A stretch of DNA of 64,000 nucleotides from assembly GCA_032358255.1 (NCBI GenBank), contig JAULBX010002113.1, forward strand, positions 62,001 through 126,000. The letters run 5' to 3'. The DNA is from Heterotrichella gracilis (taxonomy: Eukaryota > Sar > Xanthophyceae > Tribonematales > Xanthonemataceae). Both the position numbers and the translations under genes were made by a program. The notes under the pieces are model-generated. The model did no database searches. It saw only the letters and a program-made list of their open reading frames with translations, and had not been told where the DNA came from. Below are positions 43,961 to 58,700 of the stretch, in pieces. Position 1 is the first letter of the stretch, and every line of letters begins with the position of its first letter.

Positions 43961-45144
43961 GCTGCGGGTCTGACCAGGGAAGCGCGGCTGTTTTGGGGGG
44001 CAATATTTGGATTGCTTATTTCAAGTTGGGTTTTATCCGTCTGGAAACAGAAGAAACGTGCTGCGTAATCTTTATGGCACCTTGATTCGTGTACTGCTTA
44101 GGCGCTGAAAGCGAGCTTTGAGGAGGACATAGAGCCCATACACGTGCGCTGAAAGCCATACAAATTTTGCAGATGGTGCAGCGAGCAAGCCTTACAATGG
44201 TGCAGCGTAAATAAGGCTCACGAGGGTCTTCGGAGGTCAGGCCTGGTGTCGGAGTTTTCCCCCAGCCAGTCATATGCATGCATACTGGGCCATGAGGAAA
44301 CGTGGTTCCGACAGTCATTATCAACTCTACCTTCCCTCAAATGAACAAAATCACTTCAGCGCATATCTGCTACAGTGCATAGCATAGACTAGTGTGGCAC
44401 GTACTTGACAGTGGGTGGAGCAGCAGTAGCCAACCAGTAATCACTGACGAAGCTCCCCCAGAAAGCTCTCGAAGTCCAAGTGAGCCAGGTTTTTACTGGC
44501 TGGTGAACTGTTCTACTTGACAGGAGGGTGTGGCGTCCACAAAGGGGTTGTGCCCAAACATGAGAGTGGTGTTGCGCAGGACCCTTGACAAGGGCCTTGT
44601 CGTACGAGGCTTGCGTGTCTCAGCCGACACGTTCCTAGGTGTGATGCGTTCGTGCCTACTGCTCAGCTTTGTTCCAGCGATATGGGTGCACAGCAACGGC
44701 GATATGGGTGCTAACTGCAGCTCCTGGCATGATCTTGCCGCATATATGGCTTTATATTTATTTAAATAGATTTAGGGTTTAGGGTTCCACAAATTTATCA
44801 AAAGTGCTCCCCTTGTTGCCCGAGAGACGACGACTTGCCACGACTTTGGCGACGTATTATAGGCAAGCCTCCTTGATCCTGCCTGTTGTGCAACCACAGC
44901 GATCTATAAGGTCACTTTGGGCGACCAGGGCGTGTTTGAGGGGTGCTTGGGTGTCCTGCGTATTCCTAGCCGTCCACCGCTGCTTGGAAGCAGGAATAGT
45001 CCTCACCACCCTCATCGATACGGTACTTTTGGTCTGCCCTGGCGACCACCCTCTTCCTCTGGTACCCAATAACCAAATCCCTTCACTTGGGGTCGTCGGT
45101 CGCTGTCCTTGTAACGCCTTGGCCCGTCCAGTGATCAGGGAACA
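43961..45144. other. Divergent spacer, CBS gene / FAD2
   Basis: About 1.2 kb. It should hold both promoters and the FAD2 5' UTR (roughly 45020-45144, ending GGGAACA before the ATG). A minus-strand frame at 44493-44696 encodes RPLSRVLRNTTLMFGHNPFVD and ends in a stop; it could be an exon of an unmodelled gene but has no family I recognise. TTTAGGGTTTAGGG occurs at 44771-44784. Confidence 0.4.
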
Positions 45145-47218
45145 ATGGCAGCTGCGGCAGGCAAGCGAGTGCCATCGGCAGTGCCAAGCTTCACCATCGG
45201 CTCGCTGCGCAAGGCCATCCCCGCGCACTGCTTCGAGAGGTCGCTGACAAAGTCCTTTGCGTACCTGGGAGCTGACCTGGTCGTGATAGCGCTGCTGTTT
45301 TACGCCACCACGTGGTTTGATCACCCCAGTGTGCCTCGGTGGGCAGCCTGGGGTGTGCTCTGGCCGCTCTACTGGTACCTCCAGGTAAGCACACTTACAA
45401 GGAGGTTCTGTGGGTGGAAAACCTCTCATCTTGCACCAGTTGTCACCACGGAGGGTTAACCTTTGAAAAATGCTGCCCAGATCCTGCCTGTCACTTGCAC
45501 CTGAAACCACTACAGGCAGGGTTTCTGTCATGCAACTGAAACCAGTCCAGTGCACGCTCCTTGCTGGTGCCCAAAGGCCTAGATGCCACGTTGAGGGCCA
45601 TGAAACCCCCTTAAAGCCGTACATCCAACTGAACCCATGCTCTCCCCGCTGGCAGGGCGCTGTGTGCACCGGTGTGTGGGTGTGCGCCCACGAGTGCGGC
45701 CACGAGGCCTTCTCCAAGCACCAGGCTGTGAATGATGCAGTGGGCCTCTTCTTCCACTCCCTCCTCCTGGTGCCCTACTACTCCTGGTGCGTGTGCGGCG
45801 GGGCGCTGGTTGTGCTGTTCATGAACCACCACCCACCCTAGCCATGGGGGTGCACACTGGTGCACGCACCACCCTGCAAGTGGCAACAGCCATTTCGGCA
45901 CTGCATATGCTCCCTTGCTGGGCATGCCCCTCTCACACAAACGCATTTTCCAGCCTTGGGGGCGGACAGAGACCTGCAAACTCTGCTGGTTGGGAGGACA
46001 GCACAGCTTTGCGCCAGGGTGTTCAGAGCGCCCCATTGTTTACAGATCGCACAGACCGCACCCACGCTAAACGTCACATGCACAGGCGTCGAGCCTGATA
46101 TGAAATCACTGGCATCCAGCCTTGTATGGAACCACCGAGCAGGCCTGTCTCTGACAGGGGTCTAGCACCTGGACCTGACCTGAGTTGCTTCTGCCGCAGG
46201 AAGCACTCCCACCGCCGCCACCACTCCAACACCGGCAACGTGGACAAGGACGAGGTGTTTGTGCCCACGCCCGTGCCCCACGGCACCGAGGACGACTTCT
46301 CCTGGTCCCAGCTGGGCCCCGTGCGCCTGTTCCACCTCATCGCCACCCTCACCCTGGGCTGGCCGCTGTACCTCATCAGCAACGCCGCCGGGAGGAAGTA
46401 CGAGCGCTGGGCCAACCACTTCGACCCCTACTCCCCCATCTTCAGCAAGCGGGAGCGCGTGGAGGTGGTGGTCAGCGACCTCGCCCTTGCGGTGGTGGTG
46501 GGCGGCCTGGTCAAGCTGGGTCAGACCTATGGTTGGCTGTGGCTGCTGCGCGTGTACGTGATACCCTACTTTGTGGTCAACCACTGGCTGGTGATGATCA
46601 CGCTGCTGCAGCACACCCACCCCAAGCTGCCGCACTACACCACCAAGGAGTGGGACTGGCTGCGCGGGGCGCTGGCCACCGTGGACCGCAGCTACGGCTA
46701 CCTGGACGTGGTGTTCCACCACATCGCTGACACCCACGTGTGCCACCACCTGTTCTCCAAGATCCCGCACTACCACGCCCAGGTAGGGTTAAGGGCTAGG
46801 GTGAAACGCATGCATTTATGGTATTATACCCCTTTTTCCCCTTTGTGGGCGCGCTGCTTCGCCGCAATGCACATTGACTACCGCTGAGGAGACTTTGACC
46901 AACTCCACGCTGGGATGCATATATACAGGTAAGTTTTTACAAGCCTAATCCAATTGGGGCCCCTTTTTACACAAAGTGCCATCAAGCCGCCATCAAGACA
47001 CCTCTGTTGCCTCTGGACATATTGGCACTACCATGCACTCTGACCACGACCACCACCCATTATCGCAGGAGGCCACCGAGGCCATCAAGCCGCTGCTGGG
47101 GGAGTATTACCTGAAGGACGACCGCCCCGTGTTCCCCGCCATGTGGGATGACTGGCGCTCATGCAGGGTGGTGACCCCAGACGAGCCTGGCGGCCAGACC
47201 CTGTGGTACCACAAGTAG
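45145..47218 (+). CDS. FAD2: ER omega-6 (delta-12) oleate desaturase
   Basis: Four exons in frame (368 codons with stop): 45145-45384, 45656-45786, 46200-46782, 47069-47218. The three histidine boxes for the di-iron centre are HECGH (92-96), HSHRRHH (126-132) and HVCHH (303-307). Other FAD2 marks are [19 protein letters not shown] near the N-terminus, [52 protein letters not shown] and the C-terminal LLGEYY. It inserts the second double bond into oleate on ER phospholipids. There is no transit peptide, which argues for FAD2 over plastidial FAD6. The ATG at 45145 has an AACA context and the expected family start. Confidence 0.95.
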
Positions 47219-49756
47219 GGCCTTGGGCAGGGTGATCAGCGGGCAGCGGCGGCTGACTCGGTAGCCACTTGCGATGTGTGGTGGACAGATGCGGGGAGCC
47301 AGCTGGAGCAATGCGCCATCTTGGCCAATCAAGTGGGCGGTGCTGCAAGTGGGCGGTCAAGCTGCATGCAGTGGAGGTTTAAAGCAGCTTTGGCCAACCG
47401 GTGAGCGACACCGCGGAAGGGTTTACATTGCAACCACTGGTGTATCATCTCATGTTGGAAGAATTGCTCTCCTCGGTAGGAGCAGCTGTGGGTGCACTGC
47501 CAATTCGTACGCAATCAGGATTTACATTTATCCTTTAGCACGTCACATTTAGAGGTTATTTGCGACCTGGCATCTACACTCTGTAGTATTGCAGTTGCAT
47601 TTTTTATTACTAGGTTTAAGGCTATTGTGCTATTGATGCAATTCAGTCCAAGTCTACGATGCATGGGAGCAAAGCAAGACTGTTCCCTTTCCTTGCGCAA
47701 ACCATTCGCATTATGCTCTGTGGTACAGCTGAGCTTGCCAGATGCACTGTATCACATAGTTTGCAAGTGTTGCCCATTCTTTTGCACTTGTCGGTAGTAC
47801 CCGGTGTAGTGTGTGTAGCGCCAATGTTGTCAGCTCTGGTCGGTAATAAGTACCCATGGATAGTGATGTATGACAATAGGATGTACCAGTTTGGTATGGG
47901 ATTTGGTGGTTGTCATAGCGGCCTGCAGTTCCCCTGCTGCTGCTAATAGCATAGTATGCGCTGGTAGGGTTCAACCAATTGACTTGTGACAACTTGCTAG
48001 GCAGCAACTTTCCAGTAAAATCTCTATGCATGCCGTACCTAATTAGCCTCTCCTGGGAATAGGTAATGACATGTGTTCTGAAGTAGCAGATTGATTAAAG
48101 TGCTCATGATTAAACTGATCAGTGGTTTTGGGGGTGCAAGATGACCCTGGCAGGCCGCTTGTCAAGCTTGTGCCTTTGAAATTCAAATACCCAGGGCACA
48201 CAAACACTGAGTGGGGGAAATACTTTGCATAGTGCAGTCTGTGTGTCACATAATGCAGTCTGCGCTTAGTCAGGCTAGCAGCTGGCCATGATGTATAGTT
48301 AATGGGAGAACAATCTCGGTAATACTTCGCAACGACCGTCCTGATTCAGAACATCCCGCAAGGCAATTATAGTCTCCTCTGTCAAAACAAAAGAAGTGCA
48401 ATAAGACTTGAAATCTGGGGCCTGCCGTGCTTTATTTGGGTACGGTAGCCTGGGCACACAGTGCTGCAACACCAAGTGGGTCAGGATGGCACTGCACTGC
48501 ACTGCTTGAAGATCTTTGAGTCACTGACAGGGCGTTGTCAAAGTATATGTGGCCAACACACAGTGGCAGTCAGACCTCCATATAGAAAAGGGCTTGATGT
48601 CCAACTGCTTCATCAACGAGTATCTTACTTTTAACCAGCGCTGTACCTTGACTCTGTAAGCAAACACCGCTGCCAGGTGTGAGCCACACACCCGGGCATT
48701 CCGGGCGACATCATGGGACATGCCGCCCAGATGGAATCGAGTGTTGAGGGACCCACTTGCAAGCTTGCAGCTACCGACACCCTCTACACTTTAGTTGGCA
48801 ACAAAGATTGCCCTGTCTCCTTGTCTTTTCCCGCGGCGTCTGTGATCTGTCGCCTTGCACGAAATTTCTGGGACCTGGCTTCCTCGCAGCGGACGCACAA
48901 CGCATGACCTCATCAAGGATCACCCACTCTCAGGAGGGGTCTCGTCATCAGACTGCTGTGGTCTGACAACACCGGAGCGGTCTTACAAAGTCCACGAGGT
49001 TGCCCAACCACGACTAATAACACATAAGGCAACTCACTTTGGCTACTAGTGTTCAGAAATACAAGCAGTGTTGTGAACTCCTCGGGCGCACATCGACGAG
49101 ATCTCAAGTGGGGCTGCATGCATGCATGTTGGTGAGTCAAAATACGGTAAGTTCGCATGGGCGGCTTCCTTCCGCGCGTGTTGAGCCAAGCACGAAACCT
49201 GCACCTTGGATCAGTGCAGAGTGCCTCGCCTAGTGTCGGGGTTTTGCACCGTACTGGACCTGTGCGCTGTACATGCACCCTGGTGCAGAAGGGCCGCTGC
49301 AGAGCTGCTCCGTGCTCCCACCAACAATGCACTTCATTTCGGTCTCCTGTCAAGAACCAGGAATTTTCTTGCAACTTCCTGCACTTGCACAGCTGTAGCT
49401 GCTTCTGACAGTTACACCTATATATTGCAGGCAACGTCATAGCAAATCGGGAGCCGCAGATCTCGAGTGCACCTGTGGTGCAGACAGCTGAGGCCAACCG
49501 TTGGGCCAGGAGTGTTGAGGCGTGGTGAACGCAATGGCAACAAACATCACGAGAGCTTCTTTGTCGTTCTTGGAGGGAGGAGACCGTCCTTGGAATGAGG
49601 TAGAGCTCGATGCCCTTTTGCACACCCTCTACTGTTCCTCTTTTCCACCACTATATGTGGCTGTCTTTGTCACTCCGGTTTGCAGCTGACATCACCATAA
49701 ATAAGAGGTCTTCCACCTATTCAGAATGACACTGCTTAGCTGCCACGCTTCCTAAT
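47219..49756. other. Intergenic region, FAD2 to ABCG
   Basis: About 2.5 kb, more AT-rich than the exons. On the minus strand there are scattered exon-like pieces: 48307-48383 (EETIIALRDVLNQDGRCEVLP, after a TTTTGACAG acceptor), about 48615-48660 (VKVQRWLK, donor GTAAGA) and about 48790-48900 (EEARSQKFRARRQITDAAGK). They could belong to a small unmodelled gene but I could not phase them together. ATG at 49534 with a donor at 49600 is a candidate first exon of the ABCG gene. Confidence 0.35.
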
Positions 49757-52700
49757 ATGGGGTTTGCTGCCTTTGACATGTCTATGACAGAACTGGTTTC
49801 AAACCTCCTGCTGCAGGCAAGCTTCATATTTGGATCGGAGAACGTGGTGCAGGAGCGGCAAGAGGAAAGGAGGTTCCTGTATGCACTCAACAGAGCACTG
49901 AACAAGGTGGGTTTGGAAACGGGTATGACTGATGTCAGGTGGTAGCTGGGAGGCACATACGCAAGGGTGCCTGGTACGACTGTACCAGTGTGTGAGACAC
50001 AAGTGCTGCAATATGATGTGCGTCAGTCAGAAAGCGTTTATGCTAGATAGATCCATGTCAAATTAGTTCCTTTTTGCCTGAATGGGTGTGCAAACTATTG
50101 GTGCGTGTGGGTAGCAAGGTGGTTAGGGTTTAAACGGTGGTTTTTGTGCCAGGCAGCTAACAGTGCATGTCACTGTAGTGCAAGCACTGCCATGATTAGG
50201 ATTGACTTAGCATTCAGCGTTTAAACCAACAGGGATACATAGGTCCCGGAGCACTTTTGCGCGTTTAGGGTTTAGGGTTTAGGGTTCAGGTTTAAGATGC
50301 ACATGTATGCGGGGACATGTCAGTTAACAGAGCACTCCGTGTGTCATTATTCCCAGGTGAAGCAGCGGTCGGGAGACAAGAAGCTTCCACCTAATGAGAC
50401 GGCACGCAACATATTGATTGAGTTTAGGGCGGAGGACAAGCGCCTGGACCTGGTGGAGCGATACTTTGGCAAAGGCGCGTCTGGGGAGGAGCTGGTGGCC
50501 AAGCTCGCCCTAGCCAGGAAAAGGTAGGCAATTGTACCCTCATTTAAAACCTGAAACCCTAAATGTAGCCCATTGTTCACTACGTGACCGGACCCTGTTT
50601 ATTTATGTGGCCCAGAGTGTGGCAGGTATTTTTGGCTTTGTTGCCAGTTTGGTACTGGCAACCTCAGCAAGCGGCGGCAATAGTGCAAGGAATAAAGTCT
50701 TTCGTTGGCGTTGCATGTTCAGAGTTGATTGCGACTCTGACTGAATGACATAAGGCTAGGCTGCACGAGTCAACAATTTAATGAACATATTTTACTGCTG
50801 GCCACCGCAGGGTGGGCTTGGAGCATGCCGGCGAAGTGGAAGTGAGGTTCCGCAACCTGCACATCAGCGCGGAGGTCCATGTGGGCTCACGTGCCCTCCC
50901 CACCCTGTCAAACAACCTTCTGGACAGCATCCAGGGCCTGGGGAGATCAGTGGGCCTGGTGCAGCGTTCCACCAAAAAACTGACCATTCTGGATGGGGTG
51001 TCGGGGACAATCAGGCCGGTAAGCATCCCTCCGCATTTGTTTAAAGCCCGTTCTTACATCAGATGTTCTTTCATGGTGATGATAAATAAATCTAATAAAA
51101 TAAAATCCTATTGAATGGTTGCTTGATCTTAACCACATGCATGTATTACAAGGCTTTAAATCTTGTAATTGTGGTCCATGTGGGAACTGATATACCCTTG
51201 CGACATTGGACTGACGGCACGTCCGATGCCTGCAGGGACGCTTCACACTCCTGCTTGGCCCGCCTGGATCGGGCAAGACCACGCTCCTTAAGGCGCTCGC
51301 AGGGCAGCTAAAAGACAAGAACCTCAAGGTACCGAGATGGCGATGAGGCACATATTGCAATTCCTTATATTGTGCGCAGGTGGCACTGCAATTGTGGCAC
51401 AGCATATCGGTCTCACCACACACTTTGTCAGCCTTTTAGAATCTCCCCTGTTTCATGAATCCACCCGCTGGCTCCTGGTGGATCAGTGACTGGACTGATA
51501 CTGCGTGACAGTATTTCATCATTTAGTTTAAAGTAGTATATTGATCTTGTTTATTGTCATTTCATTCATTGTAATTTATTCGTGTGCAGGTGGATGGCGA
51601 GATTGATTACAACGGCAAGCGGCCAGGCCAGGACTTTGTGATTGAGCGCAGCGCCGCCTACGTGCACCAGGTGGACCAGCACATGCCTGAGCTGACTGTC
51701 AGGGAGACACTGGCCTTTGCTGCAGCATGCCAGGTGAGGCCAGAAAGACAATGAAGCAAATTTGGAATTCAACTTAATAGTGTGTGCATATCTATCATTA
51801 TTATTACCTTCAACAATCTTGTGAGCCCAAGGTAGCTCCCTGAAATGTGCCTGTGAGATAAAATAGTGTAAGGAGTATGATGTTCTATTTATAGTATCGC
51901 GGTGGAGCTCCTCCTCATACTCCATTCCCAACGGTGGTGTTTTTGACAGCATCTCTGACGTTTTGTCTTGGTTGTGCAGCAAGGGGGGTCGGTGTGGAAG
52001 CTGCAGCAGGAGATGGACAAGCGCAGCAAGGAGCTGCAGGTGGAGGGGGACCTGGACATCAAGGCCCTACACCTGCTGGATAAATACCCGGCCAAGGGCG
52101 ACGACCCCATCGTCACAGATGTACGTTTGCTCAGGGTTTGGTGGTTAGGGTTTAGGGTTTTGGTGATGACCTTCTTGTCAAATATTTACATCTCTTCAGG
52201 GATGGTGGCTGTTGCCACAGACATACCATTGTCACAGTTGTGCGCATGCTTAGTTGCTGCATGTTGTTTCAATCTCACAAGCACGAGCCCTCTAGAGCCA
52301 CTGTTCAGCACTGCTCGCAAAATCATCCTAGTTAAATTCCTTTATTGTGCCCCCCAGCTTGTGCTCAAGGTGCTTGGCCTGGACCTGTGCGCTGACACCG
52401 TGGTGGGGGACCAGATGATGAGGGGCATCAGCGGGGGGCAGAAGAAGCGGGTCACGTCAGGTACGGGGTAGCCATTTATCGCCTCCGACTGTCACAGGAT
52501 CGGCTTGTTGAACATCAGCGTAATTCTGTATATCTTAAGCCACAGGACTGTTTTACACCCAGGATTTAGAAATGTCCATGTTATGTTTCTGGTCAGTCGC
52601 ACAGCCAAATTCAACAAAGACACATTGCCCATGCATGGAATGCATTCCTGGTGCTGACAGGGTTGTGCACCGTTGCGCGCAGGGGAGATGCTGGTGGGTG

Positions 52701-55700
52701 GTGTGAGGGTGGCACTCATGGATGAGGTGCGTAATGCAGGCTTGGGGTCTGTAGCCATTCACAAACGTGCTATCAATTGACACAAAAGTGTCATCAAAAT
52801 GTCATCAAAATGTTAGCCTTGCCATTGGTATGTCTCCATGCACAGTGTCCATGAATCTGCATCTGGGGATGGATTTTACAATACTGGGGATTGTTTTTGT
52901 ATTCCAGCATCCTCTAAAGTGGCGCCCCCCGTGTGCATGCAGATTTCCACTGGATTGGACTCAGCAACCACCTACTCCATCTGCCAGACGCTGGGCAACG
53001 TGTGCCGGTCACTCAACGTAAGCCACCGGGAGTTGGTTCTGCGATGCTGGCTTGCAGGCCACCCACAGATATGCCCTGCTGCACAGTTTTGCTGCGCATC
53101 CTATACTATGTTTGAAACACCGTAGTATGCATTCACTGCCACTGCCCAATGCGTTTCCCTCGGATGTGTCAGAGGGATCCGCACAACACAGCACAAATCA
53201 GTGTCACACAGTGCCTTTTTTCTGTCCATTTACAAGAAATTTGACGTGCATCCTTTTCCCTGCAGGACACCATGGTTGTGGCTTTGCTGCAACCTTCACC
53301 AGAGACCTTCGAGCTGTTTGACGACGTCATCCTCATGTCAGACGCACAGATCGTGTACCACGGTCCCCGGGAGGAGATCGGGCCCTTCTTCAAATCCCAG
53401 GGATTTGCCCCAACGCTTCGCAAGGCCATTCCAGACTTTTTGCAGGAGGTGACCTCCAAAGTCGATCAGAAGGTGAGAATAGTATGGTTTACTTATTAAT
53501 TGGTTTCTTATAATTGGTTTCTTAATATATGTTTGTTTGTTTATTTATTTATATATATTTTTTAAAATTATTGAAAACTGGAAAGAAAGTTAGGCCTGTT
53601 CTGGAGCAGCCGGGTGGAGCGTTGATTGCGCATAGCTGCTGTATGTGGCAAATGGGCCCCATAATCCTCACCAGAGGTGGTGTGCTTGTGTGCGCGGTTG
53701 TCACTGTGACATGTGACAGTCCAATTTGTCCCTTTGTGCAACCGCAAATGCGTACGTCGTTGTGCTGATGCTGATGCTGTCACAATGTGAGCACGGCGGG
53801 AGAGGTTTTAACTGTCGCTGAAACATCATCTACAATGGAATGTTGTAGACAACGCTTTGGCATTGCCGTGTCAATCTTGGCCTGACATTTCAACCTGCCT
53901 GCAGCAATACTGCGTGGGCCCTATGGAGTACCAGCCTGTGCCAGCCCAAACCTTCTCTGCAGCCTTCTACCAGACTGAGCAGGGCCGCATCCAGCTGGCG
54001 GATGCACAGAGGCCACTAGAGGACGCATTTCCAGAGCTGGGTGTGCTGGAGGCCAAGCGGTAGGGTTTAGGGTTTGGGGATATAGGGTTTTTTCTTTAGA
54101 GTTTAGGTATTTTGGAGCTGGAGTGCATGAGGCCAGACGGCAGGGTTTAGGGTATTGCATCCTTGGCTTCAATTCTCCAGCCAATGTGCCAGTGGTCCAC
54201 TCGTTGCTGAACTGTGTTCACTATCAAACCCAGTGAATCATCCACTCTTTTCCCAACCGCTGGTGTCGCCACTGGTTAGGCTCAAGCGCCAAACTACCCT
54301 CACTTGTGCTTCCCTTGGCCCCAGGTATGCCAAGCCCGGGTGGAGTCACTTATAAACTGCCTGCACCTAGCACAACATTTCAGCCTGCGTGGATTTCACC
54401 CACAATTTGCCAGCAGCAACACGAACTCAACGACAGCTTGCCACCCGTTTGCCACAATGAAATAATTCTCATATCTTACTTGGTCTTCCCTTGGCCCCAG
54501 GTACGCCAAGCCCGGGTGGGGCCACTTCCTGGACTGCCTGCACCGCGAGCACATCCTGGCGCTGCGCACGCTGTTTGTGTTTGGCGTGGTGTGCGTGCAG
54601 ACCAGCGTCATGTCGCTGATGGCGGGGGGCCTGTTCTTCAAGATACCCAAGGCCAGCCTGAACGACGTGCAGACCATGCTGGCCATACTCTTCTGGAGTG
54701 CGCTCACAATGTAAGCCACCACGTACACTCTAAAACCCTAAACCTGAAAGCTAAACCCTGAATCCTAACATGGAGACTCTAAGCAGCCAGCCCTTGTGGT
54801 AAGCGCTCGTAGGAGGCAAGGTGCAACTGAGCTACCATTCCATGCACTCATTCCTGTTGCTGCAAATCCATTCAAAGTCATATGACATCCACTGATCTTA
54901 TTCTTTAGATGCAACACAGCAGGCGGCGCCGTATAGGAGGTTTTCGGGTTGAGTTTGCCCATATAATGGTGTATACAACCATTGCTACCACGCTACAAGC
55001 ATTGCATTGACTCAGACGGCTTAAACGGTCTCTAATTGTTGCCGGCGCTGATTGTGGTGATCATTGCTGCTCTGCAGGATGTTTGGAGGCTTCAAAGAGT
55101 CGCTGACAGTAGGTGCGTGTTAGTTAGGCTTTGCAAGCCAGCTGTCAGGCTTGTGCTGCTGCAGTGCCAGCACTGCCACATGCCAATGCACGTGCAACGA
55201 ATCTGCTCATGCCATGCGCACGTCAACTTGTGAAACCCTCCTGTGCACATGTTGATCGGAAGAAACCTGCTCCCATCACAGTGTTTGGAAGTGTTCCAGT
55301 CACACATCCAGCATGTGGGCACCTGTGCATCATTGCACACATTGCACCTCCAGTTCTGTGGTATAGTCATCCCGGCCCCAGAGCAACTTGCCCTTGGCCA
55401 TTGCCACCTGTCTCCCTCCACCGCCACCTCTGCCACACAGCCCTTGCTTTGCCAAGGTCTCACCGCCATTTCCCCCCTCCCCGCCCCAGTGAAGCACCTC
55501 CCCACGTTCTACAAGCAGCGCGACTTCCACTTCTACCCCCCCTGGGCCTACGCGCTGTCCTCCTACGTGGCGCACATACCCGAGGAGCTGGCAATGGCAA
55601 CCCTGCAGGGCATGGTGGTGTACTGGATGGTGGACCTCAGCCACGATGTGGGCAGGTGGGTGATTATCAAATTAAAAGGGGGGTATTTTAGATGTTGTGG

Positions 55701-58700
55701 CGGTGAAGCAAGCTGGGATGGTAGGCGATTTGCTGGTGGACACGAGCCATGATTTATGATCCTGTACTGACTGCTGATGATGACCACGCGCTTCATATTG
55801 TCAGATTGCTTGCATGCACATTTGATCATTTTGTAAGATCACGCTCTAGGTTTGTGTAGTAGCTCAGTCTGAATGTCTGGTCATATGTAATCAGCATGAG
55901 GCAAAAACACACCCATTTCATGCTGCTAGTCAAGCAACACCAGGTTAATTTAATCATTCCCGTACACGTACTCCAAGGTATGTGGCTACTGCTGATGACC
56001 AAGTGCCTGGATCATTAATCCGATCACACAGTTTCCCACGTTGCTATTGAGTAACACCACCAACAAATCCCACTTCCCCTCCCAGGTTCTTCATGTACTG
56101 GCTGCTGATGATGGTCATGCGCCTGTACTCCGCCTCCATGTTCCGCATGTTTGGGGCGGTGTTCAGGGTGGGCGCCATCGCGCAGTCCTTTGGCGTGTTC
56201 ATCATGCTGTGCCTCATGCTGCTGTCGGGATTCCTCATCGTGCGCAGTGAGTGGAGGCGGGGAGTAGGGGTGGTGGGGGAGTGCAGTGTGTGGGGTTGTG
56301 GGTTGATTGGTGGCGGGGGTATTCTGGGGTGGGGATTAGGGTCAGCGCCATTGCCGCAGTCATTTGGCGGCTCCATCCTTTGCGTGTTCATCATGCTGTG
56401 CCTCATGCTGCTGTGGGGATTCCTCATCGTGCGCAGTGAGTGGAGGCTGGGGGTGTTGGGGGCAAGGGGAGTGATACGCATCTGGAAGGGCTGTGAGCTA
56501 GTGGTTTTGTGGGTGGTGACTGTGAGAGGGGGTTGGTGTGAAAATAATTAAAGTGATTGTGGGGGGCTGAATGCGTCCTGAACTAGCCTTCACACTCTGC
56601 GGCATGAGCAGATAGCGCGAGCATTCTATGGCGCTGGGCCACCTGAATGGCCCCTGTGGTGTGGTCACATGCCTCAGGAGGCAGCGCCTGTAACAGTTCC
56701 CATGACTTGGTATGCCTCAAACAGCAGGGTACAAGCATATGGTGTCCTCTAAATTCCCCATTCCCTTCCCCCGCGCAGGCAGCATGAGCGTGGTGTGGCG
56801 CTGGGCCACCTGGATCAACCCCCTGTGGTGGGGCCTCCAGGCGCTGTCCATCAATGAGGCCACATCCAGCGAGTGGAACACCCTCTACTCACCCGGTGTC
56901 ACTGTGGGGCAGGCGGGGCTGAGGGCAAGGGACTTCCACACAGGCTATGGGTGGGTGTGGGGCGGTGTGGCGGTGATGATTGGGGGCGCGGCGCTTAACC
57001 TGGTGCTCATGTGTCTGGCGCTGAAGTACCTGTCAGGTAAGGCACTTTAAACCCTAACCCCTTTACCCCTACATTCTGAAACCTGCACCCGAAAACTTTT
57101 AAAACCCTAGAAGTGGACTTTGAAGGCCCTAACCCTAGTAGGGGGTTGATGATTGTAGGGCACGGTGCTCAACCTGGTGCTCATGTGCCTGACGCTGAAG
57201 CACTTGACAGTTGTTGCAGTCGTGTTTTGAGGCTGTGTGGTTGTACTGCGCCCCTCCTCAACACTAGTCATGCCAAATGACCACTGTTGCTAGGATGCTA
57301 ATTCCAACCCTATCCGTTCTGCAGCTGTTAAGACAAGTTCAGCCATTGCCGACACAGACGACCACCCCACCACCACCCCACCACCCATCAAGCCCACCAA
57401 CACCTCCCACAAAACCCTCCCCAAGGGTATCGCCCCACCACCCCCACGGGCCGCCACCAAGCTCCAAACCCTAGAGGAGGGTACAACTGCAGTTGCCCTG
57501 AACAAGCCTACTGCCCCGACCATCAGGGCGTCCACCGAGCTCCAAACCCTAGATGAGGTTGACCTAAACCCCGCCCCAGCCCCGCAGTCCACCATCGCCT
57601 TCCGCCAAATGGCGCTCACCTTCAACAATGTGCACTACTGGGTGCCAGACCCCGTAAACCCTAGCCAGGAGCTGGAGCTACTGAAGGGTATTTCGGGTGC
57701 CTTCCAACCGGGGGTGCTGACTGCGCTGATGGGTGCATCGGGCGCGGGCAAGACCACGCTCATGGATGTACTGGCGGGACGCAAGACAGGTGAGCTAGGG
57801 ATAGAAAATATGTACATGAACAAATAACTATGAATGTTGGGGTGGCTCCCTGAATGTAACTAGCAAATTTCTTAATAAGTAAAGTAAGTAAATCACGAGT
57901 ATTATTAACTACGCCCCTCCTCCCAAGACCACGCCCATGGATGTGCTGGCAGGACGCAAGACATGTGGATTGGGGTCGGAGTTGAGTGTAGATAAAGGAG
58001 ATTTTTGCCAGTGTATCTAGTTAGGGATTATGCCAGGTCATAGTTTGCCGTCGCCTTGCGGCAACGAGATATATTTGCGAACTAACAAAAAACCAGTGTT
58101 CTATCTTATTGCTACTTTATTGGATATGTACATGATTAATATAGACATTCATTGTATATCCTCTTCCTACTATTTTTGCTGATCAATGCAATATCCAATC
58201 TTTTATCGACATTATCAAAGGTTTCTCATTGGAAATATTTACCCTTCGCCTTCCAGGCGGGCGCATCAGCGGCGACATCTTGGTGGACGGTCATCCCAAG
58301 GAGCAGTCCTCATTTGCCCGCGTTATGGGCTACGTGGAGCAGATGGACATCCACTCCCCACAGACCACAGTGCATGAGGCGCTCATGTTCAGCGCAAGGC
58401 TGAGGCTGGACAGGGAAGTGAAGGATGAGCAGGTGGCAGCGTTTGTCAAGGAGGTGAGGGTGGGGCATGCGTGGTGGTGGTGGTGGTGGTGGTGGTGGTG
58501 GTGGTGGACAGGTGGGTGGGCAACAACCAGGTGGCGGCGTTTGTCAAGGAGGTGAGGTTGGCAAGGATGAGGTGGTGGTTGTGGGGCCCCCGGGGTTGTT
58601 GGTGGTATGTCCAAGGCCTGTGCTGGTGGCGTTTGTGTAACAGAGCTGAATGCTAATCAACGGGGTTTTCTTATAATTCAACACCGCGCATGCATGCGTG

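Noticed and set aside
44857-45717. 286-codon open frame opposite FAD2
   Set aside because: Antisense to FAD2 exons 1-2, which are certain; no domain, and it spans their intron.
46185-46776. Open frames in other frames across FAD2 exon 3
   Set aside because: GC-rich shadow frames; the histidine boxes fix the true frame.
48913-49623. 236-codon minus-strand frame
   Set aside because: Cys/Arg-rich, no family features, and it contains several better splice-delimited alternatives; probably chance.
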